This document shows, one piece after another, positions 1 through 9,866 of a stretch of DNA of 64,000 nucleotides. Where the stretch lies: NCBI RefSeq assembly GCF_040419245.1, contig NZ_JAZHOH010000001.1, positions 372,001 through 436,000 of the forward strand, read 5' to 3'. Under the pieces are notes generated by a model. The model ran no database searches. It had not been told where the DNA came from and saw only the letters and a program-made list of their open reading frames with translations. Both the position numbers and the translations under genes were made by a program. The stretch's first letter is position 1, and each line of letters opens with the position of its first letter. Source of the stretch: Ewingella sp. CoE-038-23. GTDB lineage: Bacteria; Pseudomonadota; Gammaproteobacteria; Enterobacterales; Enterobacteriaceae.

Positions 1-404
1 ACGGCGGGTAAAGCCACTAGCGCGTCTAACCCGCCAAACAGGCCGGTTTGCGCTGGCGAACAGCGTAGGGTTTGACGCAATGTTTGCGTGATCACCAGCC
101 CCGGCTGGCCTAAAGTTAAGCCGCGCTGCGGGCCGATATTTTTCACCCGCAGGCCATCAATCAATAAGCCTTCGGCATCAAAATGGAGCTGTTCGGCCCC
201 TTGCAGCTGGTCGGCAATCAGGTCGAAATCCGTTTCATCCACCACCCATCCCATCGGGCTGAGGCCGTGCCCGCTGCGGTGCAGCGTCAGCAATTGATGG
301 CGCGGAGTAAGAAAGTTCATCGCGTTGTTAAACAAGCCCGCACGGCGCAACGGACCATAGTCGCAGGTGGCGTGAGCGCTGGAGGAGAGAACAATGCAAA
401 CCAT
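1..404 (-). CDS. allH: Oxamate carbamoyltransferase subunit AllH (DUF2877), 3' end outside the window
   Basis: The first 134 codons of a DUF2877 protein, the family of E. coli YlbF/AllH, run off the left edge. The start ATG (402-404) follows AGGAG at five bases. The gene follows allG by 50 bases and is the third gene of fdrA-allG-allH. In E. coli these three products are reported to form oxamate carbamoyltransferase, which splits oxalurate into oxamate and carbamoyl phosphate in anaerobic allantoin use. The E. coli protein is about 270 residues, so half is visible here. An inverted repeat (417-440, arms TTGCCCG/CGGGCAA) lies in the gap to allG. A carbamate kinase gene would be expected further left but cannot be seen. 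Confidence 0.75.
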   Translation of the reverse strand, partial: MVCIVLSSSAHATCDYGPLRRAGLFNNAMNFLTPRHQLLTLHRSGHGLSPMGWVVDETDFDLIADQLQGAEQLHFDAEGLLIDGLRVKNIGPQRGLTLGQPGLVITQTLRQTLRCSPAQTGLFGGLDALVALPA

Positions 405-454
405 GGTGGCTCCTGATTGCCCGACGGTTCCGCCGGGCAAAGTGGCGTGAAGGG

Positions 455-1720
455 TTACGCGCTGATACCAAGCTTCTCGGCTAAGGCTTCAATGGCTTTT
501 TCGAAGCAGGCGAGCGGTGGGCGAACTGTCCCCGCGCCAATCTGACCGACGCCCGGCGAGCGGTGTGCTATCCCGGTGTTGATCAGCGGCGTAATGCCGG
601 TTTCCACCACGCGGCGAGCGTCCAGACCTAAACAAGCGCCTTGGAAGTCCCACGTCGGGATTTGCAGCATCATGTTGCGTTCGAGGAAGATCTCCGCCAT
701 CTCTTCGGAGACGTCCAGCGCCGCGCCCATGCCGCCCGCCGCGCCAACAAAGCGCGTCACGCCCGGCGCTGCGACCATGGCCGCACCGCCGATACCAAAG
801 GTTTCAGTGATAGCGCTGTCGCCGATGTCAGGGTTGGCGTCGGCTTGGCTGTAGCCTGAGAAGAACAGGCCTTCCGGCGTGTTAACCGGCGCAGTGAACC
901 ACTGGTCGCCCATGCCACTGATTTTGATACCAAAATCTTTGCCGTTGCGGGTCATGGCGGTGACGATGGTGCCTTGTTTGATTTCGGCCCCGGCATCCAT
1001 GGCGGCTTTGCAGTAGGCCATCGCCAGGTTGAGGAAGAACTGATCGGTAATGGCAAGGAAGGAGAGCACGCTGGTCAGCTCGCTTTGCGGGCGATCCAAC
1101 TGGGCGATTTTTGGAGCCAGCTGGCGCATTAACAGCGCGGAGGCGGCGATATTACGCTGGTGGAATTCATCCCCCATGGTGATAGCCTGCGCCATCACGG
1201 CGGTCAGGTCGATGCCGCCATCAATGTGGCTTAGAACCTCTTTCAGCACCGGAGCCAAGGTGTCGCGCATCCAGCGCAGGCGCTCCTGCACGTCAGGGCC
1301 GTACGCGCCGAAACGCATCACTTTACCAATCCCTTCATTCATATTGCAGAACGCCAGATTGCCGTGAGTGTGGTTTTCCACTACCAGCATCGGCATATGG
1401 GCTGAAGTGATGCCGCCCATCGGGCCAACGGCGCGCACGCTGTGGCACGGAATAAATTCAATTTCGCCGTTTTCCAGCAGGGCCAGCGCCTGCTGTTCAT
1501 TTTCGGCCCAGCCTTCAAACAGGCAGCAACCAATACAGGCGCCGCGCACCGGGCCGCTCATGTCTTGCCAGACCACCGGCGGACCGGCGTGCAGTAGCTT
1601 GCGACCTTGCTGTAATACCGGCACCACTTCCTGCGCCGGTTTGACGTCACACCAGTGTGGACGGGCTTCGCGGATCCGCGCAATTACGGCTGCATTGGCT
1701 TCATTAATAGTTGTAGTCAT
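455..1720 (-). CDS. allG: Oxamate carbamoyltransferase subunit AllG (DUF1116, YlbE)
   Basis: A 421-residue DUF1116 protein, close to the roughly 420 residues of E. coli YlbE/AllG. The reading frame is open further upstream, to 1789. The start at 1720 is preferred because GAGGG sits five bases before it and the gene then begins eight bases after the fdrA stop at 1729. Its place between fdrA and allH is the conserved order of the oxamate carbamoyltransferase genes. It should act in the cytoplasm, on the oxalurate formed by AllD. The family assignment is firm. The enzymatic role rests on E. coli work and on gene order. Confidence 0.85.
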   Translation of the reverse strand: MTTTINEANAAVIARIREARPHWCDVKPAQEVVPVLQQGRKLLHAGPPVVWQDMSGPVRGACIGCCLFEGWAENEQQALALLENGEIEFIPCHSVRAVGPMGGITSAHMPMLVVENHTHGNLAFCNMNEGIGKVMRFGAYGPDVQERLRWMRDTLAPVLKEVLSHIDGGIDLTAVMAQAITMGDEFHQRNIAASALLMRQLAPKIAQLDRPQSELTSVLSFLAITDQFFLNLAMAYCKAAMDAGAEIKQGTIVTAMTRNGKDFGIKISGMGDQWFTAPVNTPEGLFFSGYSQADANPDIGDSAITETFGIGGAAMVAAPGVTRFVGAAGGMGAALDVSEEMAEIFLERNMMLQIPTWDFQGACLGLDARRVVETGITPLINTGIAHRSPGVGQIGAGTVRPPLACFEKAIEALAEKLGISA

Positions 1721-1728
1721 GTGATCCC

Positions 1729-3396
1729 TCAGTGCAATTTTTTCAGAATGGCGGCTAAACGCTGATTTCCACCCGCGACCGGTGCCCATTGGTAATGCAC
1801 CACGGGAACCTGATTGGTTTGTAAATCAGTGGCGAAACTGCGCAGACCGGCGTTGATAACAGAGACGCCATCCAGCAAGTGGTAAGGCGTCAATGGCCCG
1901 GTTTCGGTCGGCGGACTGATTAGTTGATGAGCCAGCAGTACGGCTTCCGGCAGGGTGTTCATCACCACGATGCCCGCGGCGGTGAGCGTGTCGATTTGCC
2001 GACTGCGCTGTTGTGGGTCCTGCTCGGTGCCGGTGACGGTAGCGATCACCACCAGCGGGTGAGCCGGGTCGCGATGCTGTTTGAGTGCGTGAACCGTGTC
2101 GGCCAGCGAGGTTGCCGGGTCAGCCTGCGCGCCAAAGCCAATCACCACGTCAATCAGCAGCACGCCGGTTTCAAGCTGATTAGCTAACTGGGCGATGGTC
2201 TGGTTGCGGGTCGACGGGTCAATCATCGGGTGGGGTTTGCCTTGGGTGTAGAAGTCATCACCCATATCAATGATTCGATGGCCCTCGGCGTCGAGCATGC
2301 TGCCGTGGTGGTGCTGGCTGTCCGGCGCGACCTGCAAATGCTCGGCCAGCAGCATGGCAACTTCAGCGGCCAAGGTGCCTCCGGCGTAATATCCGGCGAT
2401 TTTCTTGCCATGCACGGCGGGCAGGGAAGCTATCTGCTGCTGGACATTCGCCAATGTGGCGGCGAGGCGGGCGGCTTCGTCCAGCGTGCTGGCGAGCCAC
2501 ACGTTGCCCACACGCGGGCTGGCCGGTTTGGTGCCGAGGAACAGCGCCACAATCGGCTTATTGATGCCCTGCATTTCATCCATTACGCGCTGGCGCACGG
2601 CTTCTGCCGGAGGCTTAGAGACGAAGGCGATGACCTGCGTTTTGCTGTCATTAGCCAGCATCGCCAGCGCCGTCAGGGCGCTGATGCCGCCGACTTCAGC
2701 CGAGAGGTCGCGCCCGCCGAGGCCAATGGCGTGGGAGACGCCCTGGCCCGCCAGCGTAATTTGCGATGTCAGCTCCTGAATGCCGGTGCCTGACGCGCCG
2801 ATAATGCCGATGACGCCTTTGGGCGCAACGTTGGCAAAGGCCAAAGGACCTCCGGCGATATTGGCGGTGCCGCAGTCCGGCCCCATCACAATCAGCTTTT
2901 TGCTGCTGGCTTTCTTCTTCAGCGCAATCTCCTGTTCCAGCGAGACGTTGTCGGAAAACATCATCACGTTGCAGTCGTTGTCGAGCGCCTGATCTGCCAG
3001 ACCGGCGGCGTATTCACCGGCAATAGAGATCAGCAGCAGATTGGCGTCCGGCGCTTTTTGGCGAGCCGTCTGCCAGCTGCGGGCGACTGGCAGGCGTTTG
3101 CCCCCTTGCTGCCCTTGCGCAATGGCTTTGAGCGCCTCTTCCAGCGCGTCGCTGATGAACTGGGTGATCTCTGGGTCTTGGCTGTCGGCCTTAATAGCGA
3201 CACAAATATCGTTTGGCGTGGCGTCGTTGAACTGGGCGTGCCAAAAGCCGGTGGCTTCCAGCAGAGATTTGTTGGCAGGGGTGCCCATCATCACCGAAAT
3301 TTCGTCTACCTGTGGAAATTCGCTGAGCTTTCGGGAGATCAACATCAGGCTTACCGAGTCCTGAAAACTCCCTTTCTTAATAAAAGCGTGGACCAT
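1729..3396 (-). CDS. fdrA: FdrA, acyl-CoA synthetase-like subunit of oxamate carbamoyltransferase
   Basis: 555 residues, the same length as E. coli FdrA. The protein resembles the CoA-binding and ligase parts of succinyl-CoA synthetase. A Rossmann-like N-terminal part is followed by a glycine-rich stretch containing VMGPDCGTANIAGG near residue 170 and GIIGASGTGIQE near 200. It is the first gene of the minus-strand group fdrA-allG-allH and diverges from allD across 368 bases. In E. coli the gene was first named for suppression of dominant-negative FtsH and later assigned to the oxamate carbamoyltransferase complex (AllF). Co-expression with the ureide pathway is expected. Confidence 0.88.
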   Translation of the reverse strand: MVHAFIKKGSFQDSVSLMLISRKLSEFPQVDEISVMMGTPANKSLLEATGFWHAQFNDATPNDICVAIKADSQDPEITQFISDALEEALKAIAQGQQGGKRLPVARSWQTARQKAPDANLLLISIAGEYAAGLADQALDNDCNVMMFSDNVSLEQEIALKKKASSKKLIVMGPDCGTANIAGGPLAFANVAPKGVIGIIGASGTGIQELTSQITLAGQGVSHAIGLGGRDLSAEVGGISALTALAMLANDSKTQVIAFVSKPPAEAVRQRVMDEMQGINKPIVALFLGTKPASPRVGNVWLASTLDEAARLAATLANVQQQIASLPAVHGKKIAGYYAGGTLAAEVAMLLAEHLQVAPDSQHHHGSMLDAEGHRIIDMGDDFYTQGKPHPMIDPSTRNQTIAQLANQLETGVLLIDVVIGFGAQADPATSLADTVHALKQHRDPAHPLVVIATVTGTEQDPQQRSRQIDTLTAAGIVVMNTLPEAVLLAHQLISPPTETGPLTPYHLLDGVSVINAGLRSFATDLQTNQVPVVHYQWAPVAGGNQRLAAILKKLH

Positions 3397-3764
3397 GACT
3401 GTTTCCTTTTGCTTTTTTTCTCATGCTTAGTGAGAAGCGGTTCGTGAAAAGCCTGATAAAGAATTTCAATTTAAAATTTCCCTTAATGGCTGGCTGGAAA
3501 TTACAAATATCTGGGGTGTCACAAGGAGAGGTGAGTCACACTTCGCGGATTGTTAGAAATATTCATGGCAAAGAGAAGACTTTATTAAAATCGCTCAATC
3601 AATGCCGACAGGCTTTATCAAAATAATTTTTATAATTCGACGGTGAGTGAATGAAATTTTAATTTAATAGTTTAAAAACGTCGCCGATCACATTTTTAAA
3701 GTCTGAGGGTTATAGATTGTGACCATAAATAAGTTCTATCAGTGGTTAGCAAAAAGGATTATCT
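3397..3764. promoter_or_regulatory. Divergent fdrA/allD intergenic control region
   Basis: 368 bases, AT-rich in the half near allD, must hold both divergent promoters. A short inverted repeat AATTTCC (3475-3481) with GGAAATT (3496-3502) and a 14-base spacer is the only palindrome I found. It does not match the AllR-type site TGGAA-N5-TTCCA seen at two other places in this window. This would be the natural place for AllS binding, but I cannot identify a site. An AAAAAGGATT stretch ahead of allD gives its ribosome binding site. Confidence 0.45.
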
Positions 3765-4814
3765 ATGAAAGTCACCCGGGAACAGCTCCACACTTTAATT
3801 AGCAATAAGATCAACAAGGCGGGACTGCCAAGAGAACAGGCCAATATCGTGGCGGATGTTCTGGTCCATGCCGATGCAAGGGGCGTACATTCTCACGGTG
3901 CCGTTCGGGTGGAATACTACTCGGAACGTATCAGCAAAGGCGGGACTAACAACAACCCGGATTTTAGATTTGAGAAAACCGGACCTTGCAGCGGCGTGTT
4001 TGACGGCGATAACGGCGCGGGGCACGTGGCGGCCAAAATTGCCATGGAGCACGCGATAGACATCGCCAAAGACAACGGCGTGGCGGTGGTGGGCATCCGC
4101 CGCATTGGCCACAGCGGCGCGCTCTCTTATTTCGTACAACAGGCGGCTAAACAAGGGCTTATCGGGATTTCACTCTGCCAATCCGACCCAATGGTCGTGC
4201 CCTACGGCGGCGCGGAAGTCTATTACGGTACCAACCCAATAGCCTTTGCCGCACCGGGCGAAGATGGCCATATGATCACCTTCGACATGGCAACCACGGT
4301 GCAGGCGTGGGGCAAAGTGCTGGATGCCCGCTCGCGCAATGCCAAAATCCCTGACACCTGGGCCGTGGATTCCAACGGCGAACACACCACCGATCCTTTC
4401 GCCGTCAGCGGTCTGCTGCCGATTGCCGGGCCGAAAGGCTATGGCCTGATGCTGATGGTGGACGTGCTGGCGGGCATCCTGCTTGGTCTGCCGTTTGGCC
4501 GCAACGTCAGTTCCATGTATCACGACCTGACCGAAGGCCGTAACCTCGGCCAGCTACATATCGTTATCGATCCTGCCGCTTTTACTAATATCGACAGCTT
4601 CCGCAAAAATATTAATCAGGTGATGAGTGACCTCAATGGCATTAAACCTGCGCCGGGCGTGAGTCAGGTAATGTATCCGGGGCAAAATAGCGAAAACAAT
4701 GAGCGTAATAGTGAAATCAATGGCATCGAAATTGTTGATGAAATTTACGATTACCTCATCTCCGATGAAATCTATTTGCGTTCTTACGACCACAAAGATC
4801 CGTTCGCCAGTTAA
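3765..4814 (+). CDS. allD: Ureidoglycolate dehydrogenase AllD
   Basis: 349 residues, the length of E. coli AllD, and similar throughout. It belongs to the malate/L-lactate dehydrogenase (Ldh_2) family of NAD(P)-dependent oxidoreductases. Conserved stretches include DARGVHSHGAVRVEYY near residue 35, RIGHSGALSYFVQQAAKQG near 115 and GPKGYGLMLMVDVLAGILLG near 225. It oxidises ureidoglycolate to oxalurate, the substrate of the divergent FdrA/AllG/AllH enzyme. Start chosen with AAAAAGGA upstream. It is the first gene of the plus-strand group allD-allC-MFS-allE, with 164 bases before allC. Confidence 0.93.
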   Translation: MKVTREQLHTLISNKINKAGLPREQANIVADVLVHADARGVHSHGAVRVEYYSERISKGGTNNNPDFRFEKTGPCSGVFDGDNGAGHVAAKIAMEHAIDIAKDNGVAVVGIRRIGHSGALSYFVQQAAKQGLIGISLCQSDPMVVPYGGAEVYYGTNPIAFAAPGEDGHMITFDMATTVQAWGKVLDARSRNAKIPDTWAVDSNGEHTTDPFAVSGLLPIAGPKGYGLMLMVDVLAGILLGLPFGRNVSSMYHDLTEGRNLGQLHIVIDPAAFTNIDSFRKNINQVMSDLNGIKPAPGVSQVMYPGQNSENNERNSEINGIEIVDEIYDYLISDEIYLRSYDHKDPFAS

Positions 4815-4978
4815 TTAATGGATTTTTTATATTAATAAGACAGTGAAATAACTCACTTGAATCAATAAGTGCTTTTTGCGCGGATTATTGGCCAATAACC
4901 TGCCAGTAATTCGCGGTTCTATTTCTACCTCCTCGTGATTAATGACCTTCAATATGGAAATTAAATAAGGACCGGAAT

Positions 4979-6226
4979 ATGCAAAACTTCCCTCGCCAGA
5001 TACAAGAAATCTCCGCATGGCTTTCGCAGATCGGCGCAGACCCGACCGGAGGTATGACGCGTCTTCTCTATACTCCCGAGTGGTGTGCCGCGCAGCGCGC
5101 ACTACAGGAAAAATTTGAAAGTGCCGGGCTGAAGACCCAGTTCGACCACGTCGGCAACCTATCGGCGCGCCTCGAAGGTAGCCGCTACCCCGAGCAGACC
5201 ATCATGTCGGGCTCACACATCGACACCGTGGTGAACGGCGGCAACCTCGACGGCCAGTTTGGTATCGAAGCCGCTTTTTTGGCAATCAACTACCTGAAAG
5301 AGACTTACGGCCAGCCACTGCGCACTTTAGAAGTGCTATCGATGGCGGAAGAAGAGGGCAGCCGCTTCCCGTTTGTCTTCTGGGGCAGCAAAAACATCTT
5401 TGGCTTGGCGAATAACGCCGACATGCATCAGGTCCAAGACGCCAAGGGCGTGGGCTTTGTGGATGCCATGCATCAGGCCGGTTTTGACTTTCGCCCTGAA
5501 AACACGCCGGTGCGTCAGGACCTGCGCGCCTTTGTCGAGTTGCACATTGAACAGGGCAAAGTGCTGGAAACCGAGGGCAAAACCGTCGGCGTCGTCACCA
5601 GCATTGTTGGCCAGCGCCGCTACGACATTCGCTTGACCGGCGAGTCCAACCACGCGGGTACCACGCCGATGGGCTACCGCCGTGACACCGTGCACGCTTT
5701 TAGCCGCATCTGCTATGAGTCCATTGAAAAGGCGCGCAAAGAGGGCGATCCGCTGGTGCTGACCTTCGGCAAAGTTGAACCGAAACCCAACACCGTCAAC
5801 GTGGTGCCGGGCTTTACCCACTTCACCATGGACTGCCGCCACACCGACCAACAGGCGCTGCTGCGTTTCACTCAAGAGATTGAGGCTGACATGAAACGCA
5901 TCTGTGACGAGATGGGCATCGGCATCGAAATCAACCTGTGGATGGACGAAGCGCCAATTCCGATGGACCCGCAGCTGGTGAAACAGGTCGCGGCGGTGTG
6001 TGAAACCGAGAAAATGAACTATCGCCTGATGCATAGCGGGGCGCGGCATGACTCGCAAATCTTCGCGCCACGGGTGCCGACCGTCATGCTGTTTGTGCCG
6101 AGCATCGCCGGTATCAGCCACAACCCTGCGGAGAAAACTGAACTGAGCGACTTAGCCGAAGGCGTTCGCGCCCTGGCCCACGTGCTGTATCAGCTGGCTT
6201 ACCAAGAAAACGGGGGCGCAGTATGA
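4979..6226 (+). CDS. allC: Allantoate amidohydrolase AllC
   Basis: 415 residues, M20 family metallo-amidohydrolase. It hydrolyses allantoate to ureidoglycine, ammonia and CO2. Metal-ligand regions are visible: SGSHIDTVVNGGNLDG near residue 77, the acidic EEEGSRFPF near 122, and the late HSGARHDSQIFA near 355. AAGGA lies eight bases before the ATG. The stop overlaps the start of the next gene by four bases (ATGA), so allC and the transporter should be translationally coupled. Ureidoglycine made here is the substrate of AllE, encoded downstream. Confidence 0.93.
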   Translation: MQNFPRQIQEISAWLSQIGADPTGGMTRLLYTPEWCAAQRALQEKFESAGLKTQFDHVGNLSARLEGSRYPEQTIMSGSHIDTVVNGGNLDGQFGIEAAFLAINYLKETYGQPLRTLEVLSMAEEEGSRFPFVFWGSKNIFGLANNADMHQVQDAKGVGFVDAMHQAGFDFRPENTPVRQDLRAFVELHIEQGKVLETEGKTVGVVTSIVGQRRYDIRLTGESNHAGTTPMGYRRDTVHAFSRICYESIEKARKEGDPLVLTFGKVEPKPNTVNVVPGFTHFTMDCRHTDQQALLRFTQEIEADMKRICDEMGIGIEINLWMDEAPIPMDPQLVKQVAAVCETEKMNYRLMHSGARHDSQIFAPRVPTVMLFVPSIAGISHNPAEKTELSDLAEGVRALAHVLYQLAYQENGGAV

Positions 6227-7503
6227 CCACTCGCACTACCTCATCGCCAGCCAGCGGCGGCATTGATCCGCTGTACTGGAAGAAAATCGTTGTCGTGCTG
6301 TGCCTCGGCTGGGCGGTTATCTGGATCTACCGCACCGTCCTGACGCCGATCTTCCCTGAAATTCAGGCCACCATTGGCGCGCAGTCCGACACCGAAATGG
6401 GGCTGATCGCCAGCTTCTACTTCTTTGCCTACACCGGCATGCAGATCCCCGCCGGGATCTTGGTGGATAAGTTCGGCAAGAAGATTGTGCTGATCCCCGG
6501 TTTCTGCCTGTTCATCATCGCCACGCTGCTAATTGGTAACGCCACCAGCTTGCACATGATCTACGCCGGTAGCCTGCTCGCCGGGGCGGGCTGTGGTTCC
6601 TACTATGGTTCGGCTTACTCGCTCTCCTCTGAAAGCATTCCGTTAGAAAAACGCGGCTTATCCACCGCCATCATTAACAGCGGCTCGGCGCTGGGGATGG
6701 GGATTGGCCTGATTGCCTCCAGCCTGCTGGTAAAAAGCGTCGGCATGAACTGGCAACTGTTGCTGTTCATGATCACCTTCTTGCTGGTTATCATGACGCT
6801 GGTGTTCTTCTTCGTTATCAAAAGTGCCCCGAAACAGCAGGCAGCGGCGCAAGCCGTGACCGCCGCGCCGGTGGTCGAAGAGGTAAATCAGAACCCCGGC
6901 GGCTTGTTCAGCCTGAAGATGATTTCAGCCTACGTGATGTATTTCGCCACCTGTTACGGCTACTACATGATTGTCACCTGGCTGCCGTCATTCTTGCAGC
7001 AGGAGCGCGGTTTTGAGGGCGTGGCCATTGGCTTCTCCTCGGCGCTGGTGGCCTTTGCCTCGGTGCCGGGTGCGCTGTTCTTCAGCCGCATGTCCGACCG
7101 TTTCCGCAATAAGAAAGTCAGCCTGATCATCTTCCTTGAGATCTGCGCGGCGGTGATGCTGACCTGCACCGTGCTGTCTCCTGACTCCACTATGTTGCTG
7201 ATAAGCCTGATCCTCTACGGCCTGCTCGGCAAGCTGGCGGTTGACCCGATCATGATCTCTTTCGTCGCCGACAACGCGCCGAAAAAGGGCTACGGCACCA
7301 GCTTCGGCGTCTTCAACTTCTTCGGCATGTCTTCTTCGGTGATTGCGCCGCTGGTGACCGGGATGATCTCCGACCATACCGGCTCGAAGGTCATGGGCTT
7401 CTATATCTCGGCGGCCATTCTGGTTATCGGTACGCTGATGTTCTTCACCGTAAACGTATTAATGAAAAAACATCAAACCGCTAAACCGGCTTTATCTCAA
7501 TAA
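6223..7503 (+). CDS. MFS transporter inside the allD-allC-allE operon
   Basis: 426-residue major facilitator with about twelve hydrophobic segments and a charged central loop near residues 200-225. A typical MFS loop motif is visible (GILVDKFGKK, near residue 80). It overlaps allC by four bases and precedes allE by 54. E. coli does not have an MFS gene at this position; its allantoin permease YbbW is of the unrelated NCS1 family. By context the substrate is probably a ureide such as allantoin, allantoate or ureidoglycolate. That is inference, since the sequence does not show substrate specificity. Confidence 0.8.
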   Translation: MTTRTTSSPASGGIDPLYWKKIVVVLCLGWAVIWIYRTVLTPIFPEIQATIGAQSDTEMGLIASFYFFAYTGMQIPAGILVDKFGKKIVLIPGFCLFIIATLLIGNATSLHMIYAGSLLAGAGCGSYYGSAYSLSSESIPLEKRGLSTAIINSGSALGMGIGLIASSLLVKSVGMNWQLLLFMITFLLVIMTLVFFFVIKSAPKQQAAAQAVTAAPVVEEVNQNPGGLFSLKMISAYVMYFATCYGYYMIVTWLPSFLQQERGFEGVAIGFSSALVAFASVPGALFFSRMSDRFRNKKVSLIIFLEICAAVMLTCTVLSPDSTMLLISLILYGLLGKLAVDPIMISFVADNAPKKGYGTSFGVFNFFGMSSSVIAPLVTGMISDHTGSKVMGFYISAAILVIGTLMFFTVNVLMKKHQTAKPALSQ

Positions 7504-7557
7504 TCTTTATATAGGCCGATATCTCTTATCGGCCTATGGAATAAATAAGGAAAAATC

Positions 7558-8346
7558 ATGGGTTATATTAATCAGCAGACCGGTTATCGTGCCGACGTAT
7601 TATCTTCACGTTCTATTATTAAACGCCATAACTATGCCTTAATTGAGCCGGACGGTTTAGTTAAAAACGTCATTCCTGGTTTTGAGAATTGCGATATTAC
7701 CATTCTGTCCACGCCGAAATTAGGCGCGACCTTTGTGGATTATCTGGTGACTTTATTAGACGGCGGTCGTAATCATCAAGGTTTTGGCGGTGGCGATATA
7801 GAAACTTTCGTTTATGTCATTGATGGCGAAATTATGGCGGCGGCGGATGATAAATCTTACGCACTTAAAACCGGCGGATATTTATATTGCCCGGCGGGCG
7901 TAAAGCTTTATCTCGATAATAATAGCGAAGGTAAACCAAGCAAACTGTTCCTCTACAAACGCAAATATCAGCCATTGGCGGGCCATCAGGCCTATGTGGT
8001 CAGCGGCAACGTCAGCCAGCTTGAGCGTATCGAGTATGAAGGGATGAGTGACGTTATCTTGCAAGACTTCCTGCCGAAAGAGCTGGGTTTTGACATGAAC
8101 ATACACATCTTGTCCTTTAATCCGGGTGCCAGCCACGGTTACATTGAGACCCACGTGCAGGAGCACGGCGCTTATATCTTGAGTGGCGCGGGCATGTACA
8201 ACCTCGACAACGAATGGGTACCGGTGAAGAAAGGCGACTACATCTTTATGGGCGCGTACTGCCCGCAGGCGGGCTATGCGGTGGGCAAAGACGAGGTGTT
8301 CAGCTACATCTACTCTAAAGATTGCCATCGCGACGCCGAGCTTTAA
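7558..8346 (+). CDS. allE: (S)-ureidoglycine aminohydrolase AllE
   Basis: 262 residues against 261 in E. coli AllE (YlbA), with long identical stretches such as ENCDITILSTPKLGATFVDY and DFLPKELGFDMNIHILSF. It is a bicupin, and the second cupin carries the metal-binding region HGYIETHVQEHGAYILSG. The enzyme converts ureidoglycine to (S)-ureidoglycolate and ammonia, the step between AllC and AllD. AAGGAAAA precedes the ATG. It is the last gene of the plus-strand group and is followed by a strong terminator. Confidence 0.95.
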   Translation: MGYINQQTGYRADVLSSRSIIKRHNYALIEPDGLVKNVIPGFENCDITILSTPKLGATFVDYLVTLLDGGRNHQGFGGGDIETFVYVIDGEIMAAADDKSYALKTGGYLYCPAGVKLYLDNNSEGKPSKLFLYKRKYQPLAGHQAYVVSGNVSQLERIEYEGMSDVILQDFLPKELGFDMNIHILSFNPGASHGYIETHVQEHGAYILSGAGMYNLDNEWVPVKKGDYIFMGAYCPQAGYAVGKDEVFSYIYSKDCHRDAEL

Positions 8347-8374
8347 TCACGCATTTCGTCTTAACTAAATAGCC

Positions 8375-8410
8375 AAAAGCGCCTGAAGATCTCTCCTCAG
8401 GCGCTTTTTT
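8375..8410 (+). terminator. Rho-independent terminator after allE, probably bidirectional
   Basis: A 12-bp stem (AAAAGCGCCTGA with TCAGGCGCTTTT), ten-base loop and a run of Ts. The As on the other arm give a T-run on the opposite strand, so it can also end the minus-strand MFS transcript that finishes at 8447. Confidence 0.9.
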
Positions 8411-8446
8411 AATACTTCTCACTTTCTCTTCTAAGACAATCAGTTA

Positions 8447-9802
8447 CTACTTATTCACCATCTTGGCGGGCACCGTTAGCGTGAGTATCGCGCCGAGGAT
8501 CATCATTGAGGCCAGCACGCACATCGCCACCAGATTACTGTTCGTCGTATTCTTAAAGTAGCCGATGATATAGGGCGAGATAAAGCCGCCGATATTGGCG
8601 ATGGAGTTAATCAGCGCAATGCCCGCCGCCGCGCAGGTGCCGGTAAAGATGGCATTCGGCAGGCTCCAGAACAGCGGCGAAGGCACCAGACTGGCGGCCA
8701 CGGCGATGCACAGTGAGAACATCACGATGCTTTTGTTATCCTGAAATACGCCAATGCTGACCATGGCGACGGCGGCAATGCAGAAGGGAACCACAATGTG
8801 CCAACGGCGCTCGCGGTGCTTATCGGAGCTGCGCGCCGCCAGTAGCATCGCCACCACCGCCAGCATATAAGGCACCATGCTGAGCAGGCCGACGTCGAAA
8901 ACGGACTTCACCCCGGTGTCTTTGATAATGGTCGGCACCCAGAACGCCAGCCCGCCTTGGCCCATCACGGTACAGAAGCAGATCAGCCACATTTTGGTGA
9001 ACGCCGAGGATTTCAGCATGGTTTTCATCGTCCATTCGTGGGCGACAATACCGTTTTTGGCGTTTAACAATCGCTGTTGATTGGCCTGATCCATATCCTC
9101 GTGGATCATGGCTTTCTCCTCATCTGTCAGCCACTTGGCGTTTTGATAGGTGTTGTCGAGGAAGAAGAAGATCACCAGCGCAATCAGCAACGCGCGCGGG
9201 CCGCTGATGAAAAACAGCCACTGCCAGCCGGACATCTGCATCAGGCCATTCATGTGCTCAATGATCCAGCCGCACAGCGGGCCGCCGATGATATTACTGA
9301 TGGGAATGCCGCAGACGAACAGGGCGGTCATTTTGGCGCGCTGGCCAGAGGGGAACCATAAAGTGAGGTAGAGAATGACGCCGGGGTAGAAGCCCGCTTC
9401 GGCAATCCCGAGGAAAAATCGGGCGATGTAGAACTGCATGGGAGAGGTGATAAACACGCTGAGCATCGAGATGCCGCCCCAAATCACCATCAGTAGCGCA
9501 ATGATTTTTCGCGCGCCGTACTTACTCAACACCATATTGCTCGGCACGCCGGCAATAATATAGCCGATGAAAAACACTCCGGCGCCCAGCCCATATACTG
9601 ATTCCGCTAAGGCCATGTTGCCATTTAAAATGTCCGGCATCATTTGGAATTTAGAGAAGGAGATGCCGACGCGATCTAAATAACCCACAATATAACTGAT
9701 TAATAAAATGGGCATGATTCGCCATGCAACTTTTCGATACAATTTTGATTTATTAATTTGTTGTGAAATTGATGATCCATTGATTGTTTCTGAAACAGCC
9801 AT
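8447..9802 (-). CDS. MFS transporter, anion:cation symporter (ACS) type
   Basis: 451 residues, about twelve membrane segments. The N-terminal RIMPILLISYIVGYLDRVGIS and the later AEAGFYPGVILYLTLWFP are hallmarks of the ACS family, which carries sugar acids, tartrate, phthalate and other small anions. The yeast allantoate permease Dal5 belongs to the same family, so an ureide or glyoxylate-derived anion is a reasonable substrate here, by context only. AAGGAGA precedes the start. The gene lies 181 bases after hyi in the same direction, with a 10-bp-stem hairpin between, and may be read through from the gcl-hyi transcript. Confidence 0.82.
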   Translation of the reverse strand: MAVSETINGSSISQQINKSKLYRKVAWRIMPILLISYIVGYLDRVGISFSKFQMMPDILNGNMALAESVYGLGAGVFFIGYIIAGVPSNMVLSKYGARKIIALLMVIWGGISMLSVFITSPMQFYIARFFLGIAEAGFYPGVILYLTLWFPSGQRAKMTALFVCGIPISNIIGGPLCGWIIEHMNGLMQMSGWQWLFFISGPRALLIALVIFFFLDNTYQNAKWLTDEEKAMIHEDMDQANQQRLLNAKNGIVAHEWTMKTMLKSSAFTKMWLICFCTVMGQGGLAFWVPTIIKDTGVKSVFDVGLLSMVPYMLAVVAMLLAARSSDKHRERRWHIVVPFCIAAVAMVSIGVFQDNKSIVMFSLCIAVAASLVPSPLFWSLPNAIFTGTCAAAGIALINSIANIGGFISPYIIGYFKNTTNSNLVAMCVLASMMILGAILTLTVPAKMVNK

Positions 9803-9866
9803 ACCTATCTCCTTGGATTAAGATCCTGATAATTTTTTATGAAGGCTGGTCTTATTTGTAGAGTTC

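Noticed and set aside
3423..3626. 67-codon frame in the fdrA/allD spacer
   Set aside because: Lies in the expected promoter region; no ribosome binding site or known similarity.
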